Positions 35,690-47,145 of a stretch of 64,000 nt of DNA are shown here, piece by piece (positions within the stretch are counted from its first letter, which is position 1; each line of letters begins with the position of its first letter). The stretch spans positions 15,107,517 to 15,171,516 of the forward strand of contig NC_065919.1 in NCBI RefSeq assembly GCF_024586455.1, written 5' to 3'. A program made the position numbers and the translations under genes. The DNA is from Bactrocera neohumeralis (lineage: Eukaryota; Arthropoda; Insecta; Diptera; Tephritidae). Below the pieces are notes generated by a model. It worked only from the letters and a program-made list of their open reading frames with translations. It was not told the DNA's origin and ran no database searches.

Positions 35690-36572
35690 GGAGTCGACCA
35701 AGTCGTGGCAACGCTTAAGTGGAATCTGCGCCCATGCCTCTTGCACAATCTACGGCTTAGAAGACGGGGATTGCTTTCGAACAAATCGTTTATGTCTCCC
35801 CATAAGTTTTCTATAGGGTTGAGATTCGGGTATTGAGCTGGCCATGGCATCAAATAAATTTTTTCTTGACTGTGCCAATTTGTTGGTGTATTTTGGTTCG
35901 TTTTCCTGCTGGAATGTCCATTTTAAGGGCATATTCCAACTGGCATATGACAGCATAACGCACCTTAATATCTCCACGAACACATTTTGATCCATGATCC
36001 CATCAATCATAAGTATTGAGTCCACACCGCTTTAGGAAAAACAGAGGTCCATATCAAAATTCTAAAGCCACCTTGCTTTACTGTCTTAACCGTGTAATTT
36101 GCAATATATTCCGTGTTTGTAGAACGACGGTCATACTGTCTAGAACCTGCTCCACAAAACAAGACCATTTTGGACTCATCTATCCAAGGATATTCCGCAA
36201 TTTCGATATTGGCCAGTTCAAATGGTTTTTGGCAAACTCCAATCGGGTTTTGACATGTCTTTGACTAAGTAAAGGCACCTTTCTTGGGCTTCTCGCACTC
36301 AAATTTTCATTCAATAGTCGTCGTCGAATAGTGACAACGCTGACCCCTAACTTCAGAAGGACTATTTCTGATGAAGTGCACTATGCGTCGGTCTTCTAAA
36401 TTTGTAGTTTTGCGTAGGGCACCACATTTTTCGGGCTTCAAATCATAATTTATGGCTTGTATTCCATCGTGGTACATTTTAAACGATTTTTTATTTCTTT
36501 GTTTCCCCTCCTCTCTAAGATCAACAATCAAAAGCCTATCTCCCTCGAAGCAGTGAGGTCCTCTACCCACTT
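35690..36572 (-). pseudogene. Tc1-like transposase, nearly full length, inactivated
   Basis: The start at 36570 gives MGRGPHCFEGDRLLIVDLRE, the N-terminal DNA-binding region of Tc1-type transposases. It is followed by text with ALRKTTNLEDRRIVHFIRNS and, across a frameshift, SARSPRKVPLLSQRHVKTRL and LEFAKNHLNWPI. The first catalytic Asp survives in a shifted frame (IDESKMVLF near 36170). The second block reads QQENEPKYT where the family has HDNDPKHT, so the second Asp is now Glu. The third block reads NPNLNPIENLWGD in a shifted frame near 35810 and keeps the catalytic Glu. The end reads MQEAWAQIPLKRCHDLVDSM. At least three frameshifts break it. It is a dead copy of a DDE transposon of the Tc1 group. 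Confidence 0.85.
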
Positions 36573-36599
36573 AAATTAAAATTTTTTTTTAAGTTATCG

Positions 36600-37690
36600 C
36601 TTTGAAATTTTGTACGCGTTCTCTCCTCCATAAAAAGATACTGATTTGTTAAAATTGAAGACATCGGTTCATTATAGCATATAGTTGCCATACAAACTGG
36701 CGGACCCAAATCAAGTTATTATATAGAAAACTTTTTTAATTGTTAAGATATCTTGACGAAATTTGGTATGGATTATTGTACAAAGCAACGCTGTAATTTC
36801 CGAGAAATTTTTTGAGATCGGACCACTATACATATAGCTGCCGTACAAACTAGTCTCTCAAAATCAACTTTTTTATAGAAAACTTTTTAATTTGATAAGT
36901 TATCTTCACGAAATTTGGCGTGGATTATTTCCCAAAGCGGGGCTGCAATCTCCGATGAAATTGTTCAAATCAGATCACTATAGCATATAACTGCCATACA
37001 AACTGGTTGCTGAAAATCGAAATCTTGTATGGAAAAGTATTTTGTTTGTGAAAATATCATCACGAAAGTTGGCACCAATTATACTTCGAGTGAACACTAT
37101 AATCTCCGAGAAAATTGTTCAGATCGGATCACTATAGCATATAGCTGCCATACAAACTAGTCGCTCAAAATCAACTTTTTTTTATAGAAAACTTTTTTAT
37201 TTGATAAGTTATCTCCACGAAATTTGGCATGGATTATTTCCCAAAACGGCCCTGCATTCTTCGATGAAATTGTTGAGATCGGATCACTATAGCATATAGC
37301 TGCCATACAAACTGGTTGCTGAAAATCGAAATCTTGTATGGAAAAGTATTTTGTTTGTGAAGATATCATCACGAAAGTTGGCACCAATTATACTTCGGGT
37401 GAACACTATAATCTCCGAGAAAATTGTTCAGATCGGATCACTATAGCATATAGCTGCCATACAAACTGGTTGCTGAAAATCGAAATCTTGTATGGAAAAG
37501 TATTTTGTTTGTGAAAATATCATCACGAAAGTTGGCACCAATTATACTTCGAGTGAACACTATAATCTCCGAGAAAATTGTTCAGATCGGACTACTATAG
37601 CATATAGCTGCCATACAAACTGTGTAATCAAAATGTTGATAAATATTTTTGTATACGCTTTTGTGCTATAAGAAATGCACTTCTGAAAGT
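36600..37690 (-). mobile_element. DINE/Helentron-like element with seven monomers in higher-order arrangement
   Basis: ATAGCTGCCATACAAACT or a variant lies near 36681, 36835, 36986, 37141, 37296, 37450 and 37605, a period of 151-155 bp. Two monomer types alternate. Type A (CTCAAAATCAACTTTTTTAT, GGATTATTTCCCAAA) starts near 36853 and 37163. Type B (TTGCTGAAAATCGAAATCTT, GTTGGCACCAATTATACTTC) starts near 37003, 37312 and 37467. The three B copies differ from each other at only a few positions. The right end has the family head in reverse (TGCTATAAGAAATGCACTTC, about 37665-37685). Non-coding. Confidence 0.75.
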
Positions 37691-39189
37691 TTAACGTTGT
37701 TTTTTGTACTTATGAAAGTTTTTAATATTCAACGAAATTAGTTTTTATTCCACACACATAAAATGCTTATGGCAAAGCACGCAGCAAATTCAGCTGAAAA
37801 GAGCTACACTCAATGTATAATTTACACAATTTCCCATTTATGACAAACATTTCCGTTCGACACCGAAAACGCGCAATAATTTCTAATTTGAGCGTGCGTG
37901 CAATGCTTAAAAATTACAAAAAAACACTTAACCTCAAACCGATAGAGATAACAGCACACGACTGCATGTGTGCGTGTGCAACAATGGACATCGGCAAATT
38001 TACAGTTAATGACATTTTCCACATATAAATTACTGGCATGCTTTTATTTTCGGTTTTTGCAAGTGACCCTGGCAATTAACAAGTTCCCTACATACAGCTT
38101 AAGCAAAAGCAAACGGCAGCGCAACAAACACAGCAAGTGCAACAACAACAAGCAGGAAAGAAGAATGCTCGCAAGCACTTAACTTGATTGCACTTAATTG
38201 CGGACAAGTGCGTTTTATGCGCGCAAATTCCGCACAATCCGCACTTAATAACAAAATCAACAACAACAACACCGCCTTGGAGTGCAATAATAACAACAAA
38301 CATGGGTGTAGTGTGACCCAAGTTGTAAATGCAACAATGCAGCGTGATTTCCGCCAGCGACAAACTTGCCATGCCTAATCAATTTTGATTAACGAAAATT
38401 CACCAAATGGTATTTCGAAAAATGGCAGCCATAAAAATACACAACCTAAATGTTTGTACATATGTATATGTGTGTGTGTATGTTGGTGGAAATCTATGCG
38501 TCGTGGCGCAAATACAAATACAACGCATCATTAGCCTGCTGCCAATTGAGTTTGAAAGCTGTTTTGTGTCAACGTTCGGCTTGTTGTTGTTGCTTGTGTG
38601 TAAAAATCATAACACACAATACATGTTTGTATGTATGTGCGTATGTATGTGTACTATGTTTGTCAATAAGTAAATATTCGCACGGCACTCCTACTCAAAC
38701 TCACAGCCAGGCGTTTAGGGGAGGACTTGCTGTAGCTACATACATACATACATATGTTAACATGTGTGTGTGTGTGTGTGTGTTTGTGTGGCATAAAATT
38801 TCAATGCAGTTGCCTGAAGTAGATAGTGGGCTTGGAGTGGGGTGTGGAGTGGCTTATAAGTGCTTGATAAACACTCATCAATGAGGACATTCAAGAGCTC
38901 TTGCGACGCGCTGCAGAAAATCCACACGAGTGTAGCTACGCGTATGCACGAGTTGACAAATATGTATGTCTAAAGATGTGTGGGTATGTTGTATGTATGT
39001 ATGTATGTATGTGTGTTTGTATATCTATTTGTAGGTTTTATTTACATACTTTTGTGCTTTGCAAAAATCCTTCAAATACGAATTACGAATAGTAATGACG
39101 AAGTTGTATGCCAATGCATATATGTGTTTGAGGTTAGGATTTTCATGCATTAGTATTTGTAGTGGGATTTCAGACATGGTGTCAAAAGA
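37691..39189. other. Non-coding stretch with microsatellites, no gene recognised
   Basis: Contains CAACAA runs at 38125-38300 (the source of Asn/Gln-rich frames) and GT/TATG tracts at 38763-38784 and 38990-39012. The 144-codon frame at 38450-38884 runs through microsatellites and matches nothing. Confidence 0.5.
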
Positions 39190-39960
39190 AAGACAGTATG
39201 CTTTGACATTTTTGAATGACTTACTAACGAGCAACGCTTGCAAATCGTTGAATTTTATTACCAAAATCAGTGTTCGGTTCGAAATGTGTTTTTATCGACA
39301 AATTTTGTTCAGCGATGAGGCTCATTTCTGGTTGAATGGCTACGTAAATAAGCAAAATTGCCGCATTTGGGGTGAAGAGCAACCAGAAGCCGTTCAAGAA
39401 CTGCCCATGCATCCCGAAAAATGCACTGTTTGGTGTGGTTTGTACGCTGGTGGAATCATTGGACCGTATTTTTTCAAAGATGCTGTTGGACGCAACGTTA
39501 CTACGTTCGATGCTAACAAACTTTTTGTTGCCAAAAATGGAAGAACTGAACTTGGTTGACATGTTTCAACAAGATGGCGCTACATACAGCTCGCGATTCT
39601 ATGGCCATTTTGAGGGAAAATCGGAGAACAATTCATCTCAAGAAATGGACCCGTAAGTTGGCCACCAAGATCATGCGATTTAACGCCTTTAGACTATTTT
39701 TTGTGGGGCTACGTCAAGTTAAAGTTTACAGAAATCAGCAACTATTCCAGCTTTGGAAGACAACATTTCCGAAGAAATTCGGGCTATTCCCGAATGGACC
39801 ACCTAAACGCAGCCGCGGTCAACATTTAAATGAAATTATCTTCAAAAAGTAAATGTCATGAACCAATCTAACGTTTCAAATAAAGAACCGATGAGATTTT
39901 GCAAATTTTATGCGTTTTTTTTTTTTAAAAAAAGTTATCAAGCTCTTAAAAAATCACCCG
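39190..39960 (+). pseudogene. IS630/Tc1-mariner-superfamily DDE transposase, internally deleted
   Basis: The catalytic part is unmistakable: ILFSDEAHFWLNGYVNKQNC holds the first Asp, HPEKCTVWCGLYAGGIIGPY follows, then FQQDGATY holds the second Asp, and CDLTPLDYFLWGYV near 39680 (in a shifted frame) holds the third. The C-terminus reads RSRGQHLNEIIFKK and stops at 39849. Upstream, the start TNEQRLQIVEFYYQNQCSVR (frame 2, about 39226-39285) is the N-terminal DNA-binding part. It is joined directly to the catalytic domain, so roughly 100 or more residues between are missing. Frameshifts near 39510 and 39650 also break it. After the stop comes AATAAAG and a possible end, TCAAGCTCTTAAAAAATCAC. Related remnants lie at 41.4, 46.2 and 61.4 kb. 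Confidence 0.85.
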
Positions 39961-41114
39961 ATAGAAATGCACACACATACATACATGTATGCATGCATGT
40001 ATAATATACGCTCAACAATCGAACAAACAAACAATGTAAGACCAAATTATTAATCAAATCAACGACAAAGCAGCCAAAAATGCTACGCTTCGCTGTTTAT
40101 TTGTCTGTTTGTATGTAATTATGCAATCGGCAACACAATGTTGCAATTTATTGAAATAAATAAATTCGCACAAACACGCTTGCGCCGTCGTTCGCTAATA
40201 ATTTCGCAATTTTATACACCCCACACATAAAGGCGAAAATATTTGTAATTGCTTACAAGCATGAATAAATGAGAAAAATGTGAATATATGCATGTGTATA
40301 TGTGTGTGTCTCTATCAAATCGATGTATACGTCAGATATTGCTGTATACTTTTGCCGGCGGCCATACAAGAGTTCGAAAACAAAAGATGCCAAGTTTCGC
40401 CTGCAGCACACACAAACACTCACAAATACTCTCAAACACACACAAACATCCAAACATGCACGCACACAAACATCCAAACATGCACACACACATACATACA
40501 ATCCACATACAAGCTCATTTGTACTACAGTAGCCAGCCAGCAATTGCAGCGATCGCGTCTTTTCCCGGCAGGGGATGGAAATATTCATTCTTATTTTAGT
40601 TTATACTTCGCTTCTTGTGGTTTAAATACACTCACACACATATACACATGCACAAAATTGTGCATATGTCTGTCTGTATGACCATATTATACGCTCATAA
40701 TTACATTGTGTTTGTTTAGCGGCGATCGACAGCGCTTCACTCTTCAATGCAGCTCGTAATGTGTAGCCGAATCAATGCCCGATCATTTTGGTTTCGAAAT
40801 CGAACTGCTTTCTGGCACTTTTTTCTTACATTTTGTGTATAATTTTTTTCTCACGCTAATGCACCGTTGGCGGTATTTTGCTGTCGTTGCACCGATGTGA
40901 ACTTTTTCGGGCAACTAATGGCATTACATTATTATATAATATTAATGATGCGGAGCTTCGTCCGCCTTAATGCAGTTGGTCAGTTTTTGTGTTAAGACCA
41001 AACCAAAATTGGAGTTTATTTGCAGTAATTATGAATTTGTAAACATTTATGTTTTGGCTTGCCATAACAAACATTCTCAAAAACCAGAAAAGTATTTGTG
41101 AAACATATAAGTAG
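39961..41114. other. Non-coding stretch, no gene recognised
   Basis: Holds a CA-rich tract at 40407-40505 with two copies of a 22-bp unit (ACACAAACATCCAAACATGC). The His/Thr-rich frames at 40253-40681 are translations of it on both strands. Confidence 0.5.
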
Positions 41115-41285
41115 GGTTTTCACAAGTCTCATAAAGTTATAAGTTATAACGATTCGAAAACATAGCATTGAGAATTGTAAATGTGTAAACTCATTTTTGT
41201 ATGAAATCCAAAAACAATTTTTTTAAACAAGTGTAAAAATTTATAATTTTACGATGCTTTACGAGAGGCTGTGAGTACCCCAATA
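41115..41285. mobile_element. MITE family B, copy 1
   Basis: The left end, GGGTTTTCACAAGTCTCATA then AAG, is an imperfect inverted repeat of the right end (complement of CTTTACGAGAGGCTGTGAGT then ACCCC). The interior reads AAGTTATAAGTTATAACGAT, GAAAACATAGC and AAATTTATAATTTTACG. A second copy with the same ends is at 54379-54556. It is 170-180 bp with no coding capacity, consistent with a non-autonomous DNA transposon. Superfamily not assigned. Confidence 0.65.
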
Positions 41286-41389
41286 ATTTTAAAAAATTAC
41301 TCGAAGCTTAAAATTTCGATTTTTGTAATTACTAACAATTTCATATTTCTATAAAAGACACAGAAACTTCTAATGTTATAGGAAATTTT

Positions 41390-42340
41390 TACGATCATTC
41401 CAAAGAACATTTTTTGGCATTTATTTGTTGAAGATTATCACTTTCAAATATTGACCGCGGCTACGTCTCAGATGGTCCAGCCGTTGAGTCCAATTTTCTA
41501 TGACTCGTTCGAGCATTTCGACTGGTAACTGACGAATGACACGCGTGATGTTGTGCTCCAAGGCCTGAACCGAGGCGGGATTGTCCGCAAGACTTTAGAC
41601 TCAACATATTTACACAGAAAACAGTCTAACAGTCGGTATGATATCACACAATCTTGGTGACCAATCTGGCCCGGTCGAAAGGTGAAACTATCTGCTCATC
41701 GCAGTGTTCTGTCAATAAATCTATTGATTAATGCGATGTATGGGAAGTGGCGCCGTTTTGTTAAAACCAAATGTCGCCAAGATCACGAGCTTCAATTTCA
41801 GACATCAAATAGTCGGTTATCAGGACGCGTTAACGGTAGTAGTATTTATAGCGGCAGGAATCTGTCGAGTTGACAGTACTTGGCTGCATAAAAATCCGGA
41901 TCCGTTTCGGCTACGTAGACCTGACTTTTGTGAAAACGGCGGTAATGGTCGCCATGGACGGTTACGTTCTCAGCGACATTAGTTTTGAAGAAATATGGAT
42001 CAAAGATTCCACCGGCCCACAAACCAGACCAAACCGTTGATTTTTCTGGATGAAATGGCAGCGCTTAAATCTTTTTAGGTTGCTCTTCGTCCTAACTAAA
42101 TGCAATTTTGCTTGTTTATTTACCCATTGAGCCAGAAAGGGATCTCATCGCTGAACAAAATTTGGCTCGAAAACGTCGGAACTTCTTTGAACTTTTCAAG
42201 AGCTCCTAGAGTGAAACGACGTCACTTAAGAAGGTCGTGCGGCTTCAGTTCTTCCACAAGCTGCATTTTGTTCGCTTTCAGTTTAAGACCTCGACGTGAA
42301 ATGTGCCCAAGTCGTTTCGAAGATATTTTAGTTTAAAGTT
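41390..42340 (-). pseudogene. IS630-like DDE transposase remnant, copy C1
   Basis: On -, from the right: KLKANKMQLVEELKPHDLLK (end of the DNA-binding region); text related to the first-Asp block (ILFSDEI near 42150); DEEQPKKI; HPEKSTVW; GGIFDPYFFKTNVAENVTVH with GDHYRRF; EIEARDLGDIWF followed by a damaged second-Asp block (QNGATSH, Asp changed to Asn); a scrambled third block (LDCFLCKYVESK) near 41600; and the C-terminus LPVEMLERVIENWTQRLDHL then RRSRGQYLK near 41450-41545. It has many stops and frameshifts. The first part of the protein is missing. It is closely related to the copy at 46190-47145, which has the same order and the same losses. Confidence 0.75.
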
Positions 42341-44169
42341 TTGGGAGCTGGTTACAGTAAGTTAAAAAATTCTAAAAAATATCTGTGAAACTATTTGCCT
42401 TATCAACTTCACATTTTCTTAGAAATTTTTCAAATATAGTATGTACATTCAATTTTTCTGGGAAACAGCTGTTAAAAATTAAAAAAAAAAAAAAAAAGTG
42501 AAAATTGATTTTTTGACACCTAAGCCCCCTTTCCGTAGACCAGGTCACATATAAGCAAATCGATTTTTTTTTAAATTTCCTAGAGGATTACAACCCCTTA
42601 AATCATTGTTGTTAAAATGTTTATTTTTTGTTTTTGTGGTAAAAATTCTATATTTTCTATCGATTGTTTATCTAAATATCATTTTATATTGGATTTAATA
42701 TTTTGCATTTATGTCTTTTATAATAATTTCTTATATAATGTATATATTAATCGCATATTTTCTGATTAAATGTTTCTCTCTCTTTCTCTTTACAGGTAAG
42801 TTCCACACAAAAATGGTTTTTCTGCTCTCCAATGTTGCTTATTTGAAGCGCTCGTTCGATTGTGTTCCGTTATAAATATGTATGTATAAATAATACAACA
42901 TTCATGGTTTGGAAATTTCGGTGAGAACGAAAATGAAAACATTATAAATTACTTAATTAAACCTTTCCGTCCAAATGATTGAATTTTATAGGAAATCTGT
43001 TCTAAGCAATTTTCAAATTTAACCAAAATCTCTGCAATGTTAATATGAATTTGGAAAAATATGCTCATTTAGACATTATGAATTATGGCAAGTGTGCTCT
43101 TGAGTGTGCGAACAGTTTGTTAATGAACAGCAAGCAATGAATATGGAAATGTATGACTTTTTATTAATCAAATGACGGATATGAAGTCTGCTGCTCGGCA
43201 TTGTGCTCGTTAAGGCCAAAATATTTTTTAATTAATTTTTTTCACCTTTATTTTCTTCACAATTTACTGTTTTTTATGCAGTTCGTCGAAAAAGACACAA
43301 CTTCAAATTGCTTAGAAACGAAAAGTGCTTTGAGATTATGAAATAAACGTATTAAAGTAAAGTAGTTTTGAAGCTTTATTTTTATAACGAATTTAGACGT
43401 GTTAATTTATTTTGTTTTATATATTTCTTCAAATAATTTTAGTTTTAAAATTTTTTTTTAGAAATTTTTAAACATTTCTATGTATAAACTAACTAATCAC
43501 ACACTCATAAGCTCAAAAAAAAGCATTTTTATTTAGCTAAATGCACAAATCCGAGTCAAATTTGATCATATATTAAAAAACATATATTTCTATAGTTATA
43601 GATCCTACCATTACCTGCCAATTATCTATTAAGTGAAACAATTAAAAGTATGTGACCTATGTACATACATAGCCACAATTACACGGTTACTTGTCTATCA
43701 AGGTCTCCATTATCACCTTATTTATAGTATTGTTCAAGTCTATATATTCACACATCTACATACATATATATTTATGTACATAAGCGTCAATTATTAATTA
43801 CTTAATACCTATTATTTGAACAATTAAGCTGCTACAAAAAAAATACATTTTTTTGTTGTTCTCTTTGCGTAGTGAGCTGAGTTTTCTTAATTAAAGTTGT
43901 TGTTGTTGCATTGTCAAGTGTCGCAGTAATGCACGGCATGGCATAGCGAGCGTTACGAACATATTTATGTACATATGTGTGTGGGGTATGTATGATTGCG
44001 ATCATTAGTTGATTGATCAGCATTTTGCAACAATTTAAAGTATTTTTTGTGTTATCTTTGGAGCGTTTTTAGGCATACTGCAGGAGGCGGGATTCAAGTG
44101 GCATTAAGTGGCGATGTTTGCTTAGTAAAAATAGAAAATAAACAATTTGTTGAACTTTGCATTTTATTT
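42341..44169. other. Non-coding stretch carrying the third ratchet-like site
   Basis: AT-rich with no recognised exon. ATGCAG at 43276-43281 after a T-rich run looks like a plain acceptor, but no frame or donor follows convincingly. The fused site at 42796 is listed separately. Confidence 0.45.
42762..42801 (+). other. Candidate recursive-splicing (zero-length exon) site 3
   Basis: A CTGAT branch-point match at 42762-42766 is followed by a run of TCTCTCTCTTTCTCTTTACAG ending at 42795 and, with no gap, the perfect donor GTAAGT at 42796-42801. Pyrimidine content, branch-point type and the 30-nt spacing all agree with fly ratchet sites. It is on the same strand as the sites at 9552 and 34217. 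Confidence 0.6.
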
Positions 44170-44950
44170 ATATTTATTAACTTTATGTTATGTTATGTTA
44201 CGTTAAGTTATGTTATGTTAAGTTACGTTAAGTTAACTTAGAACAAAAATAAAATGGCAACTTTGCTGAATTTTGTTATTACTTTCTGTTAAGTTACGTT
44301 AAGTTAAGTTACATATTTTAAGTTACGATAACTTCACTTACAAAAAAAAATAATATGGCAACTTTGCTCTATTTTATATTTTATTATTATACTCTCCGTT
44401 AAGTATGTATCGTTGCGTCAGGTTATTTTATATTAATTTAAGTTAAGTTAACTTAGCAAAGATCAAATTGCAATTTTGTTATATTATGTATTTATTTATT
44501 ACTTGCTGTTATGCTATGCTACGTTAAGTTATGTTATGTTAATTTAATCTGATATGCTTTATTATGTTGTTATGCTAAGTTAAATTACCTTAAGTTCTGA
44601 CCAGTTATGTTAAGTGAAGTTGCGTTATTTTAAGCTATGTTACTTTATGTTATCTTAAGTTATGTTATTTTATGCTATGTTATGTTAAGTTAAGTTAAGT
44701 TACGTCATGTTACATTAAGTTAGGTTAACTTAGAACAAATATATAATGGCAACTTTGCTGTACTTTGTATTTTATTATTACTTTCTGTTATGTTATGTTA
44801 CGTTACGTTAAGTTATGTTAAGTTTATTGTTAATTTAAATTATGCTATGTTTTATTATGTTGGTATGTTAAGTTGTTAAGTTAAGTTAAGTTATGTTATG
44901 TTATGTAATATTATATTACGTTACGTTATGCTATGTTATTTCGTGTTATG
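44170..44950. repeat. GTTAA/GTTAT pentamer array with interspersed 60-bp unit
   Basis: Long runs of GTTAAGTTATGTTACGTTAA. The runs are separated by a recurring non-pentamer unit, TAACTTAGAACAAA then AATGGCAACTTTGCTG and TATTACTTTCTGTTA. This unit appears near 44235, 44335, 44450 (decayed) and 44730. The pentamers resemble but do not match the TTAGG insect telomere repeat. Confidence 0.85.
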
Positions 44951-45834
44951 TTTTTTCGATTTATTTGTATTAGAATTCTTAAACAAATTTTTAATTTCAT
45001 TTTTTTTCTTTGTATTTTAATATTTTTTTAGTTCCATAATTTTTTCCTTAATTTAATAATTTTGTTTTTTTTTTGTTTTATACATACATATGTATCGTAC
45101 TCGTATATTCAGCATATGAATATATCACCTCAACTTTTATGCCTGCTCAAGATTTTACTGCAAACTTATCGCCTACAGCACACACAAGCACACACGTTCA
45201 TAAATCACTCTTTATCTTTGTCACAATTTCTTGCGCGTGAAAATCACGTTTAACTGCACTGACCATTCGCAACAATGTAAAAGAGCGCACCACAGACAAA
45301 AAGACGCTCGAAAAAAGATTTCTCTGAAAATTTCATAATATCTGCGTTGATTTGCGCCGTGTGCCGCCTGTGTAAATACGCGAATATTTTCTAAATTTTG
45401 CCGTTGTTTAATCTTGCGTCAGCGAGCTGTCAAGCATGTTTCGCTCATCTGGTCAGCTAAAATACACAACCTTGCCAAAAAACAAAAAAAAAAACATTGA
45501 AATATACATTTAAACAAAATTAAAAAGAAAATCGTCAAAAGCGGCGAGTCGAGCCCCGAGCAGCGAAACAACAGGTTTTTGTTACGTTGCCAATGCAATC
45601 AGCTGGTTTTGCTTTTTTCCGCATTTTTTTTTTATTAATTTATTGCCGTTGTTTAGCATTTGCCAAACAAACATTTAAACATTTGCCGTTTTTCTTATGT
45701 GTGTTTTGTGGTTTTTTGTTTTTGTATTTTTGACACAATTAATGCTGAAGTTGAATGCACTTGCCATGAGTTTTTGGAGTTTTTGTAATTTTTGTTGTTG
45801 GTAAGCATTTTTGAGCATTTTTGTTTTTTAATAT
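44951..45834. other. Non-coding stretch, no gene recognised
   Basis: T-rich at 44950-45080, then ordinary sequence. The part at 45270-45640 is less AT-rich but has no open frame of note. Confidence 0.45.
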
Positions 45835-45835
45835 A

Positions 45836-45985
45836 ATAATTTTTTTGTTTTTTAATAATTTTTTTGTTTTTTAATAATTTTTTTGTTTTTTAATAATTTT
45901 TTTGTTTTTTAATAATTTTTTTGTTTTTTAATTTTTTTTTTTTTTTAATTTTTTTGTTTTTTAATATTTTTTTTGTTTTTTTGTG
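45836..45985. repeat. 19-bp T-rich minisatellite
   Basis: The unit TTTTTTGTTTTTTAATAAT repeats with G positions at 45847, 45866, 45885, 45904 and 45923 (exact 19-bp spacing), then at 45956 after a decayed unit. Confidence 0.9.
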
Positions 45986-46189
45986 TATTCTTCTTTTGCT
46001 TTTCGTTTTTGATTTTTTAATGTTTTTTTCCGTTTTTTTGATATGTTTCTTTTATTTGTTTGTTAGGTTGTCTTTCGTACTTTTTTCAACATAAAATATA
46101 CAGATGTTCATATTAGTTTGTAATTAGCGAAACTTACTAAATGCCACATCAACACTCTTTACTAATTTGTTATTGTTACAAAGGATGAT

Positions 46190-47145
46190 CCAATTTGAGG
46201 TTCTCTACTTTTTTAAAGAAAAAAACACAGAAATGTTTATTACACTGTGTGAAATGTTTATCATTCGAAAGAACATTCTTTGGCATTTATTTTTAGAAGA
46301 TTATCTCTTTCAAATGTTGGCTACGTCTCAGATGGTCCAGCCGTTGAGTCTAATCTTCGATGACTCGTTCAGGCATGTCGACTGGTAAGATGTTTTACTC
46401 CAAGGCCTGAAACAAAGCTGGATTGTTTGCAAATACTTTAGACGCAACATATCCACACTGAAAACAATCTAACTCTATGTTAACACACGAACTTGGTGGC
46501 CAATCGACCGGTCCAAAACGTGAAATTATCTGCTCATCGAAGTGTTCTCTCAATAAATAAATTGATTAATGCGATGTGTGCGAAGTGGCGCCGTCTTGTT
46601 GAAAACAAATGTCGCCGAGATCACGAGCTTCAATTTCAGGCATCAAATAGTCGGTTATCATGACGCGCTAACGGTAGTAGTATTTATAGCGGCTGGAATC
46701 TTTCGCGTTGACAGTACTTGGCTGGATAAAAATCCGAATCCGTTTCGGCTACGTAGACCTGACTTTTGTGAGAACGGCGGTAACGGTCGCCATGGACGGT
46801 TACGTTCTCAGCGGCATCATTTTTGAAGAAATATGGACCGATGATGCCACCGGCTCACAAACCATACCAAACCGTTGTTTTTTCGGAATAAAATGGCAGC
46901 TCTTGAATCTATTCAGCTTGCTCTTCGTCTCAAATGCGGCAATTTTGCTTGCTTACACACATATTGAGCCAGACTTCCTCATCTCATCTCCGAACAAAAT
47001 TTGGCTCGAAAAGGTCGAAACTTCTTGAAACTTTTCAAAAGCCCATAGAGCGAAGTGAAGTTGCTTGGGAAGGGCGAGCGGCTTCAGTTCTTGCAAAAGC
47101 TGTATTTTGTGCGCTTTCAATCTGAGATCACAACCTAAAATGAAA
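46190..47145 (-). pseudogene. IS630-like DDE transposase remnant, copy C2
   Basis: On -, the order is the same as in the copy at 41390-42340: LRLKAHKIQLLQELKPLALP; text related to the first Asp block, ILFGDEMRKSG (Ser-Asp-Glu changed to Gly-Asp-Glu); KQNCRIWDEEQAE; EIEARDLGDICFQQDGATSH (second Asp kept, Trp to Cys); a damaged third block; and LDHL-type text near 46340. The left flank at 46180-46210 (GGATGATCCAATTTGAGGTT) may be a transposon end. Multiple stops. It and the 41.4-kb copy are much more alike to each other than to the 39.2-kb copy. Confidence 0.75.

Noticed and set aside
40400..40510. CRISPR-like regular repeat
   Set aside because: Only two 22-bp CA-rich units; a microsatellite derivative in a eukaryotic genome.
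44170..44950. Insect telomere repeat
   Set aside because: The pentamers are GTTAA, GTTAT and GTTAC, not TTAGG, and flies of this group lack TTAGG telomeres.
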